Shown: piece by piece, positions 40,881-55,445 of the stretch | How the letters are laid out: each line of letters opens with the position of its first letter | How positions within the stretch are numbered: the first letter of the stretch is position 1 | Origin: Streptomyces roseofulvus | Lineage (GTDB): Bacteria > Actinomycetota > Actinomycetes > Streptomycetales > Streptomycetaceae | DNA length: 64,000 nucleotides | Reading direction: 5' to 3' | Assembly (NCBI RefSeq): GCF_039534915.1 | Contig: NZ_BAAAWE010000001.1 | Location: 1,674,001 to 1,738,000, forward strand | The notes under the pieces: model-generated | Told to the model about the DNA's origin: nothing | The model's input: only the letters and a program-made list of their open reading frames with translations | Database searches by the model: none | Made by a program: the position numbers and the translations under genes

Positions 40881-42440
40881 TCAGTGTTCGACGCCGTCCG
40901 CGAGCTTCTGGTCCCTGAGGAGGAACCAGGCGGCCGCGGCGGTGGCGAGGAGGACGGCGGCGCCGACGCCGGCGGCGATCCGCAGGCCGTCGACGAAGGC
41001 GTCCTGGGCGGCCGCCACCAGGGCGCCGGCGGGGGCCGGGTCGAGGGCCGCGGAGGCCTCGACGGCGCCGCCGAGCGAGTCGTGGGCGGCCGCGGCGACG
41101 TCGGAGGGGACGCCGGCCGGGGTGGTGAAGCCGCGGTAGACGCCGGTCACGATGGAGCCGAGGACGGCGATGCCGAGGGCGGCGCCGAGCTCGTACGCCG
41201 TCTCGGAGACGGCGGACGCGGACCCGGCCTGGTCCTTGGGGACGCTGGAGAGGATCACGTCGGCGGTGACGGTGAAGGCGAGGCCCGCACCGACGCCGAC
41301 GACGAGCAGGGTCGCGCCGAGGAACGGGTAGCCGGTGGACCGGCCGATGAGGGTCAGGACCGCGAGGGCGAGGCCGATGGCGGCGAGGCCGCCGGCGACG
41401 ACCGAGCGGACCGAGTAGCGGCGGGCGACCCGGCCGGCCAGCAGACCGGCGGTCACCGAGCCGATGGCGGCGGGCAGTTCGGCGAGGCCGGCCTCCAGCG
41501 GCGAGCGGCCCTGGACGAGCTGGAAGAACTGGGACAGGAAGAACACCAGGCCGGCGAGGCCGAGGATGGTCAGCAGGTCGGCGAGGACGGCGCCGGAGAA
41601 GCCGCGGTTGCGGAACAGGCGCATGTCCAGGAGCGGGGCCGGCAGGGTGAGCTGGCGGCGGACGAACCAGGTGAGGCCGCCGGCGCCGGCGAGCGCGGCG
41701 ACGGCCACGTCGAGGGTGAGGCCGTGCGAGGCCAGTTCCTTGACCGCGTAGACGACGCCGATCATGCCGACGAGGGAGGCGGCGACGCTGGGGAGGTCCC
41801 ACGGGCCCGGGTTCGGGTTCTTCGACTCGGGGATCAGCCGGATGCCGATGAGGACCAGGACGGCCATGACGGGCAGGTTGATGAGGAAGACCGAGCCCCA
41901 CCAGAAGTGCTCCAGGAGGAAGCCTCCGACGACCGGGCCGACGGCGGCGCCGGCCGCGGCCATGGCGCCCCAGATGCCGATGGCGAGACTGCGCTCGCGC
42001 GGGTCGTGGAAGAGGTTCCGGATGAGGGCCAGCGTGGACGGCATCAGGGTCGCGCCGGCGACGCCGAGCAGCGCGCGGGCGGCGATCATCATCTCGGGGC
42101 TGGACGCGTAGGCGTTCAGGACGGAGACGGCGCCGAAGGCGGCGGCGCCGACGAGGAGCAGCTTCTTGCGGCCGATGCGGTCGCCGAGGCTGCCCATGGA
42201 GACGAGCAGGCCGGCGATGACGAAGGAGTAGACGTCGCCGATCCAGAGCAGCTGGGTGCCGGTCGGCTTCAGGTCCTCGGAGAGGAACGGGGTCGCCAGG
42301 CCGAGCACGGTGGCGTCCACGGCCACCAGCAGCACGGCCAGGACGAGTGCGGCGAGGGCGAGCCACCGGCCGGGGCGGCGGACGCCCTCGGTATGGCTTT
42401 CCTCGTTGCCCTTGTCGTAGCGGACGGTTTCGGTGATCAC
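40881..42440 (-). CDS. MFS transporter, DHA2 (14-TMS) drug exporter family
   Basis: 519-residue MFS protein with about 14 transmembrane helices. Motif A-like GSLGDRIGRKKLLLVGA lies after TM2, and motif C-like GVAGATLMPSTLALI and GPVVGGFL follow. DHA2/EmrB-QacA members export drugs or metabolites by proton antiport. Starts at GTG 42440, overlapping the TetR stop by 4 bp. The regulator-transporter pair implies induction by the exported compound, which is unknown. Confidence 0.9.
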   Translation of the reverse strand: MITETVRYDKGNEESHTEGVRRPGRWLALAALVLAVLLVAVDATVLGLATPFLSEDLKPTGTQLLWIGDVYSFVIAGLLVSMGSLGDRIGRKKLLLVGAAAFGAVSVLNAYASSPEMMIAARALLGVAGATLMPSTLALIRNLFHDPRERSLAIGIWGAMAAAGAAVGPVVGGFLLEHFWWGSVFLINLPVMAVLVLIGIRLIPESKNPNPGPWDLPSVAASLVGMIGVVYAVKELASHGLTLDVAVAALAGAGGLTWFVRRQLTLPAPLLDMRLFRNRGFSGAVLADLLTILGLAGLVFFLSQFFQLVQGRSPLEAGLAELPAAIGSVTAGLLAGRVARRYSVRSVVAGGLAAIGLALAVLTLIGRSTGYPFLGATLLVVGVGAGLAFTVTADVILSSVPKDQAGSASAVSETAYELGAALGIAVLGSIVTGVYRGFTTPAGVPSDVAAAAHDSLGGAVEASAALDPAPAGALVAAAQDAFVDGLRIAAGVGAAVLLATAAAAWFLLRDQKLADGVEH

Positions 42441-42988
42441 TTCTCCACGCTCCTGCGCGCTCCGCCGAGCAGCAGCTCGGCGATCATGTACGAAAAGTCG
42501 TTGGCGGCGACGCGCCCGTCGGCGACGGCCCAGGCGCCCGAGCTGATCAGCCCGTAGAAGGCCTCGCAGAGCCAGGCGGGGCTCAGGTCGATCCGGAAGG
42601 CGCCCTCCTCCTGGCCGCGCCGGAAGAGGGCGGCGAGCCGGGCGTCGAGCCGGGCCCAGCCCTCGTTCTGCCCGTCCCCCTCGAACAGCTGGTTCTCGGT
42701 GACGAGGAAGGAGAGCAGCGGGGCGGCGGGCTGGGAGGCGGCGACGAGCCGCCGGACGGCGTCGTCGGCGGGCCCCTCCTCGATCCGGGCCGCGTCGAGC
42801 GCGGCCTCGGCCTCCTCGATGCACATCTGCTCCAGCGCCCGCACGAGCGCGTCCCGCCCGGCGAAGTGCCGGTGGAGCGTGGCCCGCCCGATGCCGGCGG
42901 CCCGGGCGACCTCGTCCATGGTGGCGGTCGCCTTGCGGGAGAGCAGGGCGGCGGCGGTGCGGAGCACCTGGGTGCGGTCGACTGACAT
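42437..42988 (-). CDS. TetR family transcription repressor
   Basis: 183-residue TetR-type regulator. N-terminal HTH: MDEVARAAGIGRATLHRHFAGRDAL. The C-terminal ligand domain is helical, with DFSYMIAELLLGGARRS at the end. ATG 42988 was chosen over 43015, because the latter would place the operator palindrome inside the start region. It should repress the MFS gene, with which it is coupled, and bind the palindrome at 43008-43025. Confidence 0.92.
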   Translation of the reverse strand: MSVDRTQVLRTAAALLSRKATATMDEVARAAGIGRATLHRHFAGRDALVRALEQMCIEEAEAALDAARIEEGPADDAVRRLVAASQPAAPLLSFLVTENQLFEGDGQNEGWARLDARLAALFRRGQEEGAFRIDLSPAWLCEAFYGLISSGAWAVADGRVAANDFSYMIAELLLGGARRSVEK

Positions 42989-43007
42989 GAGACGACCATA
43001 CACCGAG

Positions 43008-43025
43008 TGAGACATCTTTGTCTCA
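43008..43025. promoter_or_regulatory. Operator palindrome of the TetR gene
   Basis: Perfect TGAGACA-TCTT-TGTCTCA, 20 bp upstream of the TetR ATG, in the 84-bp divergent gap with the HAD gene. A further half-site TGAGAC occurs at about 42987-42992. Confidence 0.65.
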
Positions 43026-43072
43026 TATGAAATTTCTACGCCTCACGCGAGGCGGGACGGAATGCTGGGCGC

Positions 43073-43582
43073 ATGACGAAGCCGCTGCTGCTGATCGACG
43101 TGGACGGACCGCTCAATCCCTACGCGGCGCGGCGCGAGCGCCGGCCGGAGGGATACCGGACGCACCGGATGCGGCCGGGGGGCTGGTTCGAGACCAAGCC
43201 GCTGCGGGTGTGGCTGAACCCCGGCCACGGGCCGGAGCTGCTCGCCCTGGCGGAGGCGTACGAGCTGGTGTGGGCGACGACGTGGAAGGGCGAGGCCAAC
43301 GAGTGGATAGGCCCGCACCTGGGGCTGCCCGAGCTGCCGTTCATCGACTGGCCGCAGATGCACGGGGCCGCCCCGGACGGGACGTTCTGGAAGACCCGGT
43401 ACGTCCTGGAGTACGCGCGGGGGCGGCCGTTCGCGTGGGTGGACGACGACATCACGCCGTACGACCACGCGTATGTGGAGCGGGGACACGACACCGCCGC
43501 CCTGCTGCTGCACGTCGATCCCCGGCTCGGACTGCTCCGGCCGGATTTCGACGCGCTCGCGGACTGGGCGGCGGCGCTGTGA
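43073..43582 (+). CDS. HAD-fold domain protein
   Basis: 169-residue HAD-like protein. Motif I DVDGPLNPY supplies the nucleophile and general-acid Asp pair. The motif II/III/IV region has WATTWKG and VDDDITPYDH (acidic pair). Small actinobacterial HAD proteins of this form have no defined substrate; a phosphatase or phosphotransferase is likely. Divergent from the TetR gene, so TetR may control it as well. Confidence 0.88.
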   Translation: MTKPLLLIDVDGPLNPYAARRERRPEGYRTHRMRPGGWFETKPLRVWLNPGHGPELLALAEAYELVWATTWKGEANEWIGPHLGLPELPFIDWPQMHGAAPDGTFWKTRYVLEYARGRPFAWVDDDITPYDHAYVERGHDTAALLLHVDPRLGLLRPDFDALADWAAAL

Positions 43583-43604
43583 CCCGCTGAGGGCGTCCCC
43601 CGGG

Positions 43605-46451
<2,847 letters not shown>

Positions 46452-46501
46452 GCCGTGAGACGGGACGTCATCACGGTGCGGGGCGGGCGGAGAATGACGC
46501 C

Positions 46502-47107
46502 ATGGGAAAAACGTATGAGCGTATCGACGGGCGGCTGCGGGCCTTCATCGAGGAACAGCCCCTCTATTTCACGGCCACCGCGCCGCTGTCCGGCGACGGG
46601 CACGTCAACCTCTCTCCCAAGGGGCGGAAGGGGACGCTCGTCGTCCTCGACGAACTGACCCTCGCCTACGTGGACTTCGGCGGAAGCACCGCCGAGACGC
46701 TGGCTCATCTGCGGGAGCCGGGCAACGGACGGATCACCCTCATGTGGACGGCCTTCTCCGGTCCGCCGACCGTGGTCCGGGTGCACGGGGAGGGCGAGGT
46801 GGTGCTGCGGGACGATCCGCGGTGGCCGGAGCTCTTCGGGCGGTTTCCCGAGGAGGCGGTGAAGGACCAGGGCAGCGCGCGGGCGATCGTCGTGGTGCAC
46901 GCGCGGCGGATCAGCGACTCGTGCGGCTTCGCGGTCCCGGTGATGGAGTACCGGGAGGAGCGGTCGCTGCACGCCGACTTCTTCAACCGGAAGACGGACG
47001 AGGAGTTCAACACCTACTGCGAGGGCAAGGAGCACATCGCCACCAGCATCGACGGGCTGCCCGCGCTGCCGCTGCCGCTGCCGCCGCTCCCCCGGTCGGG
47101 TCACTAG
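46502..47107 (+). CDS. Pyridoxamine 5'-phosphate oxidase-like FMN protein
   Basis: 201-residue split-barrel protein of the PNPOx/F420-binding superfamily: TATAPLSGDGHVNLSPKGRKG, YVDFGGSTAETLAHLREPGN and TLMWTAFSGPPTVVRVHGEG. It should bind FMN or F420 and reduce a small substrate. The C-terminus carries a Pro/Leu run (ALPLPLPPLPRSGH). ATG 46502; it follows the HEAT-like gene by 50 bp and may be cotranscribed. Confidence 0.88.
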   Translation: MGKTYERIDGRLRAFIEEQPLYFTATAPLSGDGHVNLSPKGRKGTLVVLDELTLAYVDFGGSTAETLAHLREPGNGRITLMWTAFSGPPTVVRVHGEGEVVLRDDPRWPELFGRFPEEAVKDQGSARAIVVVHARRISDSCGFAVPVMEYREERSLHADFFNRKTDEEFNTYCEGKEHIATSIDGLPALPLPLPPLPRSGH

Positions 47108-47145
47108 CGTGGCCGGCGGCCGGCGGGCCGCCTAGCGTCGCCGCC

Positions 47146-47838
47146 ATGCGTACCCTTCTCGCGCTCGGCGCCGTGCTGCTCTCCCTCGCCTCCGCGCCGA
47201 CTCCCCCGGCGGTCCCGCTGCCCGCGCGGATGGCGGACACCGGCGGCGGCTCCCAGCTGATCACCGCCGTGGCCGCGGACGCCTCCGCCACCACCGGGAC
47301 CGTCACCTGGTGGGACCGGCGCGGCAGGCGGTGGGTGCGGGCGGGGTCGGCGCCGGCCCGGTTCGGGGCGAAGGGGCTGGCGGAGGGCGCCACCCGGCGG
47401 CAGGGGACGCACACCACGCCGACGGGGCTGTTCGACCTGCCGTACGCCTTCGGGATCCGCGCCGCTCCGGCCGGTACCCGCTTCCGCTACGTACGCGCGA
47501 CCGCGGACTCGTGGTGGTGCCAGGACAACGACTCGCGCGCGTACAACCGCTGGGTCGAGAAGCTGCCGGCGGACTGCCGCGCCGCGGAGGCCGAGCACAT
47601 CGTCGCGTACGGCACGCAGTACGCGCACGCGCTCGTCATCGGCTTCAACTACGCCCGCCCGGTGCGGAGGCGGGGCGCCGGGATCTTCCTGCACGTGAAC
47701 GGGCGCGGGGCCACGGCCGGATGCGTCTCCGTGCCGGCGGACGCGATGCGGGCGATCCTCGCCTGGGCCGATCCGGCGCGGCGGCCGCACATCGCCGTCG
47801 GCACCCGGCGGGGGCCGACGGCGGTCACGCGCTACTGA
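47146..47838 (+). CDS. Secreted L,D-transpeptidase (YkuD-like)
   Basis: 230 residues with an N-terminal signal peptide (LLALGAVLLSLASAPTPPA). The C-terminal catalytic region has GAGIFLHVNGRGATAGCVSVP, giving the His and Cys of the YkuD H...SxGCxR/S pair in the variant HVNG...GCV. It probably forms 3-3 crosslinks in peptidoglycan or anchors proteins outside the membrane. ATG 47146. Converges on argR with only 7 bp between stops. Confidence 0.87.
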   Translation: MRTLLALGAVLLSLASAPTPPAVPLPARMADTGGGSQLITAVAADASATTGTVTWWDRRGRRWVRAGSAPARFGAKGLAEGATRRQGTHTTPTGLFDLPYAFGIRAAPAGTRFRYVRATADSWWCQDNDSRAYNRWVEKLPADCRAAEAEHIVAYGTQYAHALVIGFNYARPVRRRGAGIFLHVNGRGATAGCVSVPADAMRAILAWADPARRPHIAVGTRRGPTAVTRY

Positions 47839-47845
47839 ACGGTGC

Positions 47846-48382
47846 TCAGTTCCCCTTCTGCGCCAGGCGCAGCAGGTGGTCGGCGAGGGCCTGGCCGCCC
47901 GTCGGGTCGCGGGAGATGAGCAGCAGGGTGTCGTCGCCCGCGATGGTGCCGAGGATCGCGTGGAGCTCGGCCTGGTCGATGGCGGACGCGAGGAACTGGG
48001 CGGCGCCCGGCGGGGTCCTGAGCACCACCAGGTTGGCGGACGCCTCGGCGGAGATGAGGAGTTCACCGGAGAGCCGGCGCATCCGCTCCTCCTTGGCGGA
48101 CTCGCCGAGGGGGGCCTGCGGGGTGCGGAAGCCGCCCTCGCTGGGGACCGCGTAGATCAGCTCGCCGCCGGTGTTGCGGATCTTCACCGCGCCGAGCTCG
48201 TCGAGGTCGCGGGAGAGCGTCGCCTGGGTGACGCTCAGCCCGTCGTCCGCGAGGAGCTTGGCGAGCTGGCTCTGCGACCGCACCGGCTGCCGGTTGAGGA
48301 TGTCGACGATCCTGCGGTGGCGTGCGGTGCGGGTCTGCGGTACCGACGGCCCTCCGTGCTCGTTCCCCTGCGCGTCGGTCAT
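47846..48382 (-). CDS. argR: Arginine repressor ArgR
   Basis: 178 residues. N-terminal winged helix: [20 protein letters not shown] with the recognition helix [15 protein letters not shown]. The C-terminal arginine-binding hexamerisation domain holds [13 protein letters not shown] and [11 protein letters not shown] (GTIAGDDT is the arginine-pocket motif). It represses its own operon and argH through ARG boxes in response to arginine. Last gene of the argCJBDR operon, 7 bp after argD. Confidence 0.96.
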   Translation of the reverse strand: MTDAQGNEHGGPSVPQTRTARHRRIVDILNRQPVRSQSQLAKLLADDGLSVTQATLSRDLDELGAVKIRNTGGELIYAVPSEGGFRTPQAPLGESAKEERMRRLSGELLISAEASANLVVLRTPPGAAQFLASAIDQAELHAILGTIAGDDTLLLISRDPTGGQALADHLLRLAQKGN

Positions 48383-48389
48383 CGTCGCC

Positions 48390-49604
48390 TCATTCCCCGG
48401 TTCGTCCTTGCCCGTTCGCCTCGTACGCCTGGTGCGCCTTGTCGAGGACGGCCGGCAGGGCCCGGAGGAAGGTGTCCGCCTCGGCGTCGGTGAGGACCAG
48501 CGGAGGCATGATCCGTACGACGTCGGGGGCGGGCGCGTTCACCAGGAGGCCGGCGTCCTGAGCCGCCTGCTGCACCTGGGGCGCGAGGGGCTCGGTGAGC
48601 ACGATACCCAGCAGGAGGCCCGCGCCACGGACATGGGAGACGAGCGGGTGCCCGAGGCCCTCGATTCCGGAGCGCAGCCGCTCGCCGACGGACTTGACGT
48701 GGTCGAGGGCCGCGTCGGCGCCGAGGGTGTCGAGGACGGCGAGGCCGGCGGCGCAGGCGACCGGGTTGCCGCCGAAGGTGGTGCCGTGGTGGCCGGGGGC
48801 GAACAGCTCGGCGGCCGCGCCGAAGGCGACGGTGGCGCCGAGCGGCAGGCCGCCGCCGAGCCCCTTGGCCAGGGTGACGACGTCGGGCTCGACGCCCTCG
48901 TGGGCCTGGTGCTCGAACCAGTGGCCGCAGCGGCCGATGCCGGTCTGCACCTCGTCGAGGACGAGGAGGGTGCCGGTGGCCCGGGTGATCTCGCGGGCGG
49001 CCTTGAGGTAGCCGGGCGGCGGGACGACGACGCCGTTCTCGCCCTGGATGGGCTCGATCACGACGAGGGCCGTCTCCTCGGTGACGGCGGCCCTCAGCGC
49101 CTCCGCGTCGCCGTACGGGACGTGGGTGACGTCGCCGGGGAGCGGCAGGAACGGGGCCTGCTTGCCGGGCTGGCCGGTGAGGGCGAGGGAGCCCATGGTG
49201 CGGCCGTGGAAGCCGCCCTCGGTGGCGACCATGTGGGTCCGGCCGGTGAGCCGGCCGATCTTGAACGCGGCCTCGTTGGCCTCGGCGCCCGAGTTGCAGA
49301 AGAAGACCCGGCCCGGCCGGCCGAAGAGGCCGAGGAGCCGCTCGGCGAGGGCGACGGGCGGTTCTGCGACGAAGAGGTTGGAGACGTGGCCGAGGCTCTG
49401 GATCTGGCGGGTGACCGCCTCGACGACCGCCGGGTGGGCGTGGCCGAGGGCGTTCACCGCGATGCCGCCGACGAAGTCCAGGTACTCGGTGCCGTCGGCG
49501 TCCCACACCTTGGCGCCCTCGCCGCGGACCAGGGGCAGGCGCGGGGTGCCGTAGTTGTCCATGAGCGAGCCCTGCCACCGCTCGGTCAGCCGGTCGTTGC
49601 TCAT
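48390..49604 (-). CDS. argD: Acetylornithine aminotransferase
   Basis: 404-residue class III PLP aminotransferase that makes N-acetylornithine from the semialdehyde. PLP-lysine segment [40 protein letters not shown] binds the cofactor phosphate; [14 protein letters not shown] provides the Asp contacting the pyridine nitrogen. ATG 49604 overlaps the argB stop by 4 bp. Confidence 0.96.
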   Translation of the reverse strand: MSNDRLTERWQGSLMDNYGTPRLPLVRGEGAKVWDADGTEYLDFVGGIAVNALGHAHPAVVEAVTRQIQSLGHVSNLFVAEPPVALAERLLGLFGRPGRVFFCNSGAEANEAAFKIGRLTGRTHMVATEGGFHGRTMGSLALTGQPGKQAPFLPLPGDVTHVPYGDAEALRAAVTEETALVVIEPIQGENGVVVPPPGYLKAAREITRATGTLLVLDEVQTGIGRCGHWFEHQAHEGVEPDVVTLAKGLGGGLPLGATVAFGAAAELFAPGHHGTTFGGNPVACAAGLAVLDTLGADAALDHVKSVGERLRSGIEGLGHPLVSHVRGAGLLLGIVLTEPLAPQVQQAAQDAGLLVNAPAPDVVRIMPPLVLTDAEADTFLRALPAVLDKAHQAYEANGQGRTGE

Positions 49605-50502
49605 GCGTCCCCCTCTGCGTCCGGCACGACCATCGTGCCGATGCCCTCGTCGGTGAAGATCTCCAGCAGGATGGAGTGCTGGACGCGCCCGTCGATGACG
49701 CGGGCGGTGGTGACGCCGTTGCGGACGGCGTGCAGGCAGCCCTCCATCTTGGGGACCATGCCGCTGGAGAGCTCGGGCAGCAGCTTCTCCAGCTGGCTCG
49801 CGGTGAGCCGGCTGATGACCTCGTCGCTGTTCGGCCAGTCCTCGTAGAGGCCCTCGACGTCGGTCAGGACCATCAGGGTCTCGGCGCCCAGCGCCGCAGC
49901 GAGTGCCGCAGCCGCCGTATCAGCATTGACGTTGTAGACATGTCCGTCGTCCTGGGAGCGGGCGATGGAGGAGACGACCGGGATGCGGCCGTCCTCCAGG
50001 AGCGCCTGGATGGCGCCGGTGTCGATGGCGGTGATCTCGCCGACGCGGCCGATGTCGATCCGTTCGCCGTCGATCTCCGGCAGGTGCCTGGTGGCGGTGA
50101 TGGTGTGGGCGTCCTCGCCGGTGAGGCCGACGGCGAGCGGGCCGTGCTGGTTGAGCAGCCCGACGAGCTCGCGCTGGACCTGGCCGGCGAGCACCATCCG
50201 TACGACGTCCATGGCGTCCTCGGTGGTGACCCGCAGGCCCGCCTTGAACTCGCTGACGATGCCGTGCCGGTCGAGGGCGGCGCTGATCTGCGGGCCGCCG
50301 CCGTGCACGACGACCGGCTTGAGTCCGGCGTGGCGCAGGAAGACGACGTCCTGGGCGAAGGCCGCCTTCAGCTCGTCGTCGATCATGGCGTTGCCGCCGA
50401 ACTTGATGACGACGGTCTTGCCGTGGTGGCGGGTGAGCCAGGGCAGGGCCTCGATCAACGTCTGGGCCTTCGGGAGGGCGGTGTGCTTCCGCGTGGCGTT
50501 GG

Positions 50503-50506
<4 letters not shown>
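49601..50506 (-). CDS. argB: N-acetylglutamate kinase
   Basis: 301-residue amino-acid-kinase-fold enzyme of the arginine pathway. [13 protein letters not shown] binds ATP phosphate, [17 protein letters not shown] the substrate, and [20 protein letters not shown] the nucleotide. The N-terminal helix ([18 protein letters not shown]) is the extension associated with arginine-sensitive hexamers, so feedback inhibition by arginine is expected. ATG 50506 overlaps the argJ stop by 4 bp. Confidence 0.96.
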
Positions 50507-52775
<2,269 letters not shown>

Positions 52776-52831
52776 TCACTCCCCAGGGTGCCGGGGGCCC
52801 GGGCGGGGCGCATCCGCGACGCTCCCCTATT

Positions 52832-52860
52832 TAGTAGCCATGTACATAGTAGCCATGTAC
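52832..52860. promoter_or_regulatory. Two direct repeats upstream of the MarR gene
   Basis: TAGTAGCCATGTAC at 52832-52845 and again at 52847-52860. The copies are separated by 1 nt; together they also contain the palindrome GTACAT-n7-ATGTAC. They end 10 bp before the MarR ATG, which suits an autorepressor site overlapping the promoter. Confidence 0.6.
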
Positions 52861-52870
52861 TGTATCCGTC

Positions 52871-53440
52871 ATGAGCAAGGGAACCCCGGGCCCGACGCCC
52901 GGCTTTCTGGTGTGGCGGCTCGCCAACAAGTGGCGGGTCGCGGTCGACCGCGCCGTGGCCCCGCTGGGCCTCACGCACGCGCAGTACTCGCTGGTCGCGT
53001 CGCTGCACGGCATGCAGCGCAACGGAGAGCGGCCCAGCCAGCGGCGGCTCGCCGACCACACCGGGATGGAGGCGCTGTACGTCTCCAAGCTCGCCCGCTC
53101 CCTGGAGTCGGCCGGGCTGATCGAGCGGGTACGGGACCCCCGGGACCCGCGCGCCGTGCAGCTCTCCCTCACCGAGGAGGGGCGGACCGTCACCCGGCGG
53201 GCCGTCGCCGTGGTGCAGGACCTGCTCCAGCAGCTCCTGGAGCCGCTGGGCGGCCTCGACGGGGCGCGGACCCACGCGTTCACCGCGGAGCTGGCGGCCC
53301 TGCTCGACGTGCCCCTCGTTCCCTCCGCCACTCCCTCGGCACCCTCCGCACCGCCGGCACCCTCGGCACCCTCCGCACCTTCCGTACGAGAACAGACCGG
53401 TACGACCACCGACGAGACCACTCAGGGGGCAACACCATGA
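52871..53440 (+). CDS. MarR family transcription regulator
   Basis: 189-residue winged-helix protein: THAQYSLVASLHGM, recognition region SQRRLADHTGMEALYVSKLARSLE, wing RDPRDPRAVQLSLTEEG. The C-terminal 45 residues are Pro/Ser/Ala-rich (a repeat of APSAP) and unusual for MarR proteins. ATG 52871. Direct repeats just upstream suggest self-regulation. The next gene overlaps by 4 bp. Confidence 0.9.
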   Translation: MSKGTPGPTPGFLVWRLANKWRVAVDRAVAPLGLTHAQYSLVASLHGMQRNGERPSQRRLADHTGMEALYVSKLARSLESAGLIERVRDPRDPRAVQLSLTEEGRTVTRRAVAVVQDLLQQLLEPLGGLDGARTHAFTAELAALLDVPLVPSATPSAPSAPPAPSAPSAPSVREQTGTTTDETTQGATP

Positions 53441-53898
53441 CCACGAACACCACCGCGCCCGCCGCCGACTCCCGCATGCTCGGCCTGGCCCACTACGCGG
53501 CCCGGGGCGTCCTGGAGCACGTCCTTGGCCGGCACGGCGTCACGTTCCTCCAGCAGATATCGCTGCGCGCGGCGGTCACCGCCGACGCCCCGTCGACCCC
53601 GGACGAGCTCGTCGCCCGGGTCCGCGCGAGCGTCAAGGGCGACCCGGCCGACGCCCACGCCGCCCTCGACGCCCTGCTGACCAAGGCCCTGCTCGTCGCC
53701 GAGGGTCCCCACCTCCTGCCCACGGACGCCGGCCGCGAGCTGCTCGCCACCGTCGCCGCCGAGGCGGCCCCCCTCTCGGCCCGCGTCTGGGGCGGCATCC
53801 CGCCCGAGGACCTGGCGGCCGCCGGCCGCGTCCTCGCCCTCGTGACCGAACGCGCCGACCGGGAGCTGGCGGCGCTGGAGCGCGCGACGGAGGTCTGA
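53437..53898 (+). CDS. Winged-helix-like protein translationally coupled to MarR
   Basis: 153-residue helical protein, no family confidently assigned. It resembles a MarR-type dimerisation/winged-helix arrangement (HYAARGVLEHVLGRHGVTFLQQISLRAAV, HAALDALLTKALLVAEGPHLLPTDAGRELLATV), so it may be a second, degenerate MarR homologue. Its ATG overlaps the MarR stop (ATGA). A heteromeric regulator pair is possible (inference). Confidence 0.75.
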   Translation: MTTNTTAPAADSRMLGLAHYAARGVLEHVLGRHGVTFLQQISLRAAVTADAPSTPDELVARVRASVKGDPADAHAALDALLTKALLVAEGPHLLPTDAGRELLATVAAEAAPLSARVWGGIPPEDLAAAGRVLALVTERADRELAALERATEV

Positions 53899-53906
53899 CG
53901 GCCCTT

Positions 53907-53930
53907 CGCGGCCTCGCGGCCTCGCGGCCT
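53907..53930. repeat. Three tandem CGCGGCCT octamers
   Basis: Perfect 3 x 8 bp, 9 bp after the stop of the MarR partner gene; could be slippage-prone. No gene nearby is affected. Confidence 0.7.
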
Positions 53931-54065
53931 CGCCGAGAACGACCGGTCCCGATGGCCTAAAGTCCCCCTCACCTGCGTGTACGACAGGAACACGTCAGGC
54001 ACGGACACGGCACGAGAACGAGGGGGACGGTCGCCGTCGCGGCCTCCCCCGGTGGGGGGACCACC

Positions 54066-55397
54066 ATGACCGAGACGGTCGACGAAAGACGGGCGGCCGA
54101 CACCGGCTGCCCTGACTGCGGAACCGCCCTGACCGGCGGCGGCGCCTACGTCGCCTGGTGCGCCGGCTGCGGCTGGAACACCGATCCCGGCGCCAGCGAG
54201 GAGGCACCGCCAGCCGGGCGGATCGACCGGGTGAGGCGGCGGCTCGCCCACCGTTACGGGGAACAGCTCTTCGCCGACCTCATCGCGAGCGGCGGGCCCG
54301 GCGAGCCCGGCCCGTCCGACGAGTCCGGCGAGAAGGCGTCCCGGGCCGGACGCGGCCGGTCCGGGTGGCTCGCCACCTGCCTCGCCCTGGCCGTCCACGG
54401 CCTCACCCTCGCCCTCCTCGGCGGCGGCATCGCGATGATCGCCGCGGGCCAGGGCCTCGTCCCGGTCCTCGGCGCGCTCCCGCTCCTCGTCGCGCTGGTG
54501 CTCCGGCCCCGCCTCGGCAGCCTCCGGAAGACCGCCGCGCACCTGCCCGTGCTGCGCCGCGCCGACGCGCCGGAACTCTTCGGCCTTCTCGACGACGTCG
54601 CCGCCGCGGTCGGCACCACGGGGGTCGAGGCGGTGGTGGTCGACGCCGACGTGAACGCCTCCGTGCGCACCTACGGCATCCGCCGGCAGCGGGTCCTGAC
54701 CGTGGGCCTCGGACTGTGGGAGACGCTCTCCCCACAGGAACGGGTCGTCCTCCTCGGCCACGAGTTCGGCCACTACGCGCACGGCGACACCCGTCACGCC
54801 CTCGTCGTCTCCACCGCCTTCCAGTCCCTCGACACCTGGTCGTACACGCTGGCCCCGCAGCCGTCCGAGTCACTGCTCGACGACCTGACGAACCTCGCGA
54901 CCGCGCTGCCCCGGATGGCCGTCGACGGGGTGGCGGGCCTGCTGGACCACCTGACGCTGCGGGGCGCGCAGCGCGCCGAGTACCTGGCCGACGAGGCCGC
55001 CGCCCGGACCGGCGGCTCGCGGGCCGCCGCCGCGCTGATGGACCGGCTGCTCAGCGCCGACGCCGTGGCGGGCATGCTCCGCCGGGAGGCCGTCGCCACC
55101 CGCACCCGGCGGACCGGCGCCCGCTCCGAGGACGCCGCCGAGGGCCTGTGGCAGCGACTCGCCGCCCAGGCCGGCGCGGTCCCCGCCTCCGAGTACGAGC
55201 GGCTGCGCCGCGTCGCCGAGCTCCGCGGGCACAGCGTCGACAGCACCCATCCGCCCACGCACCTGCGACACCGGCTCCTCGCCGCGGGCGCCTTCGCGCC
55301 CCGGATCGTGCTGGACGCCGAGCGGGCCGCACGCGTCGACGCCGAACTCGGCGACGCACGGCGGACGCTCGCCCGCGAGCTGCTGCTGCGCGGCTGA
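54066..55397 (+). CDS. M48 family metallopeptidase with N-terminal zinc ribbon
   Basis: 443-residue membrane protease. An N-terminal ribbon (CPDCGTAL...CAGCGW, two CxxC) precedes hydrophobic segments near residues 100-145 (LATCLALAVHGLTLALLGGG, LVPVLGALPLLVALVL). The catalytic site is HEFGHYAHGD (HEXXH, residues 232-236), with the distal ligand Glu in RAEYLADEAAA. M48 (HtpX/Ste24-like) proteases cleave membrane or misfolded proteins. The zinc ribbon fused to M48 is a recognised actinobacterial variant. ATG 54066. Confidence 0.9.
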   Translation: MTETVDERRAADTGCPDCGTALTGGGAYVAWCAGCGWNTDPGASEEAPPAGRIDRVRRRLAHRYGEQLFADLIASGGPGEPGPSDESGEKASRAGRGRSGWLATCLALAVHGLTLALLGGGIAMIAAGQGLVPVLGALPLLVALVLRPRLGSLRKTAAHLPVLRRADAPELFGLLDDVAAAVGTTGVEAVVVDADVNASVRTYGIRRQRVLTVGLGLWETLSPQERVVLLGHEFGHYAHGDTRHALVVSTAFQSLDTWSYTLAPQPSESLLDDLTNLATALPRMAVDGVAGLLDHLTLRGAQRAEYLADEAAARTGGSRAAAALMDRLLSADAVAGMLRREAVATRTRRTGARSEDAAEGLWQRLAAQAGAVPASEYERLRRVAELRGHSVDSTHPPTHLRHRLLAAGAFAPRIVLDAERAARVDAELGDARRTLARELLLRG

Positions 55398-55445
55398 GCC
55401 CTGCCCGGGCCCCCTGCCGGCCGACCGGCGGGCCGCGTCGCCGGC

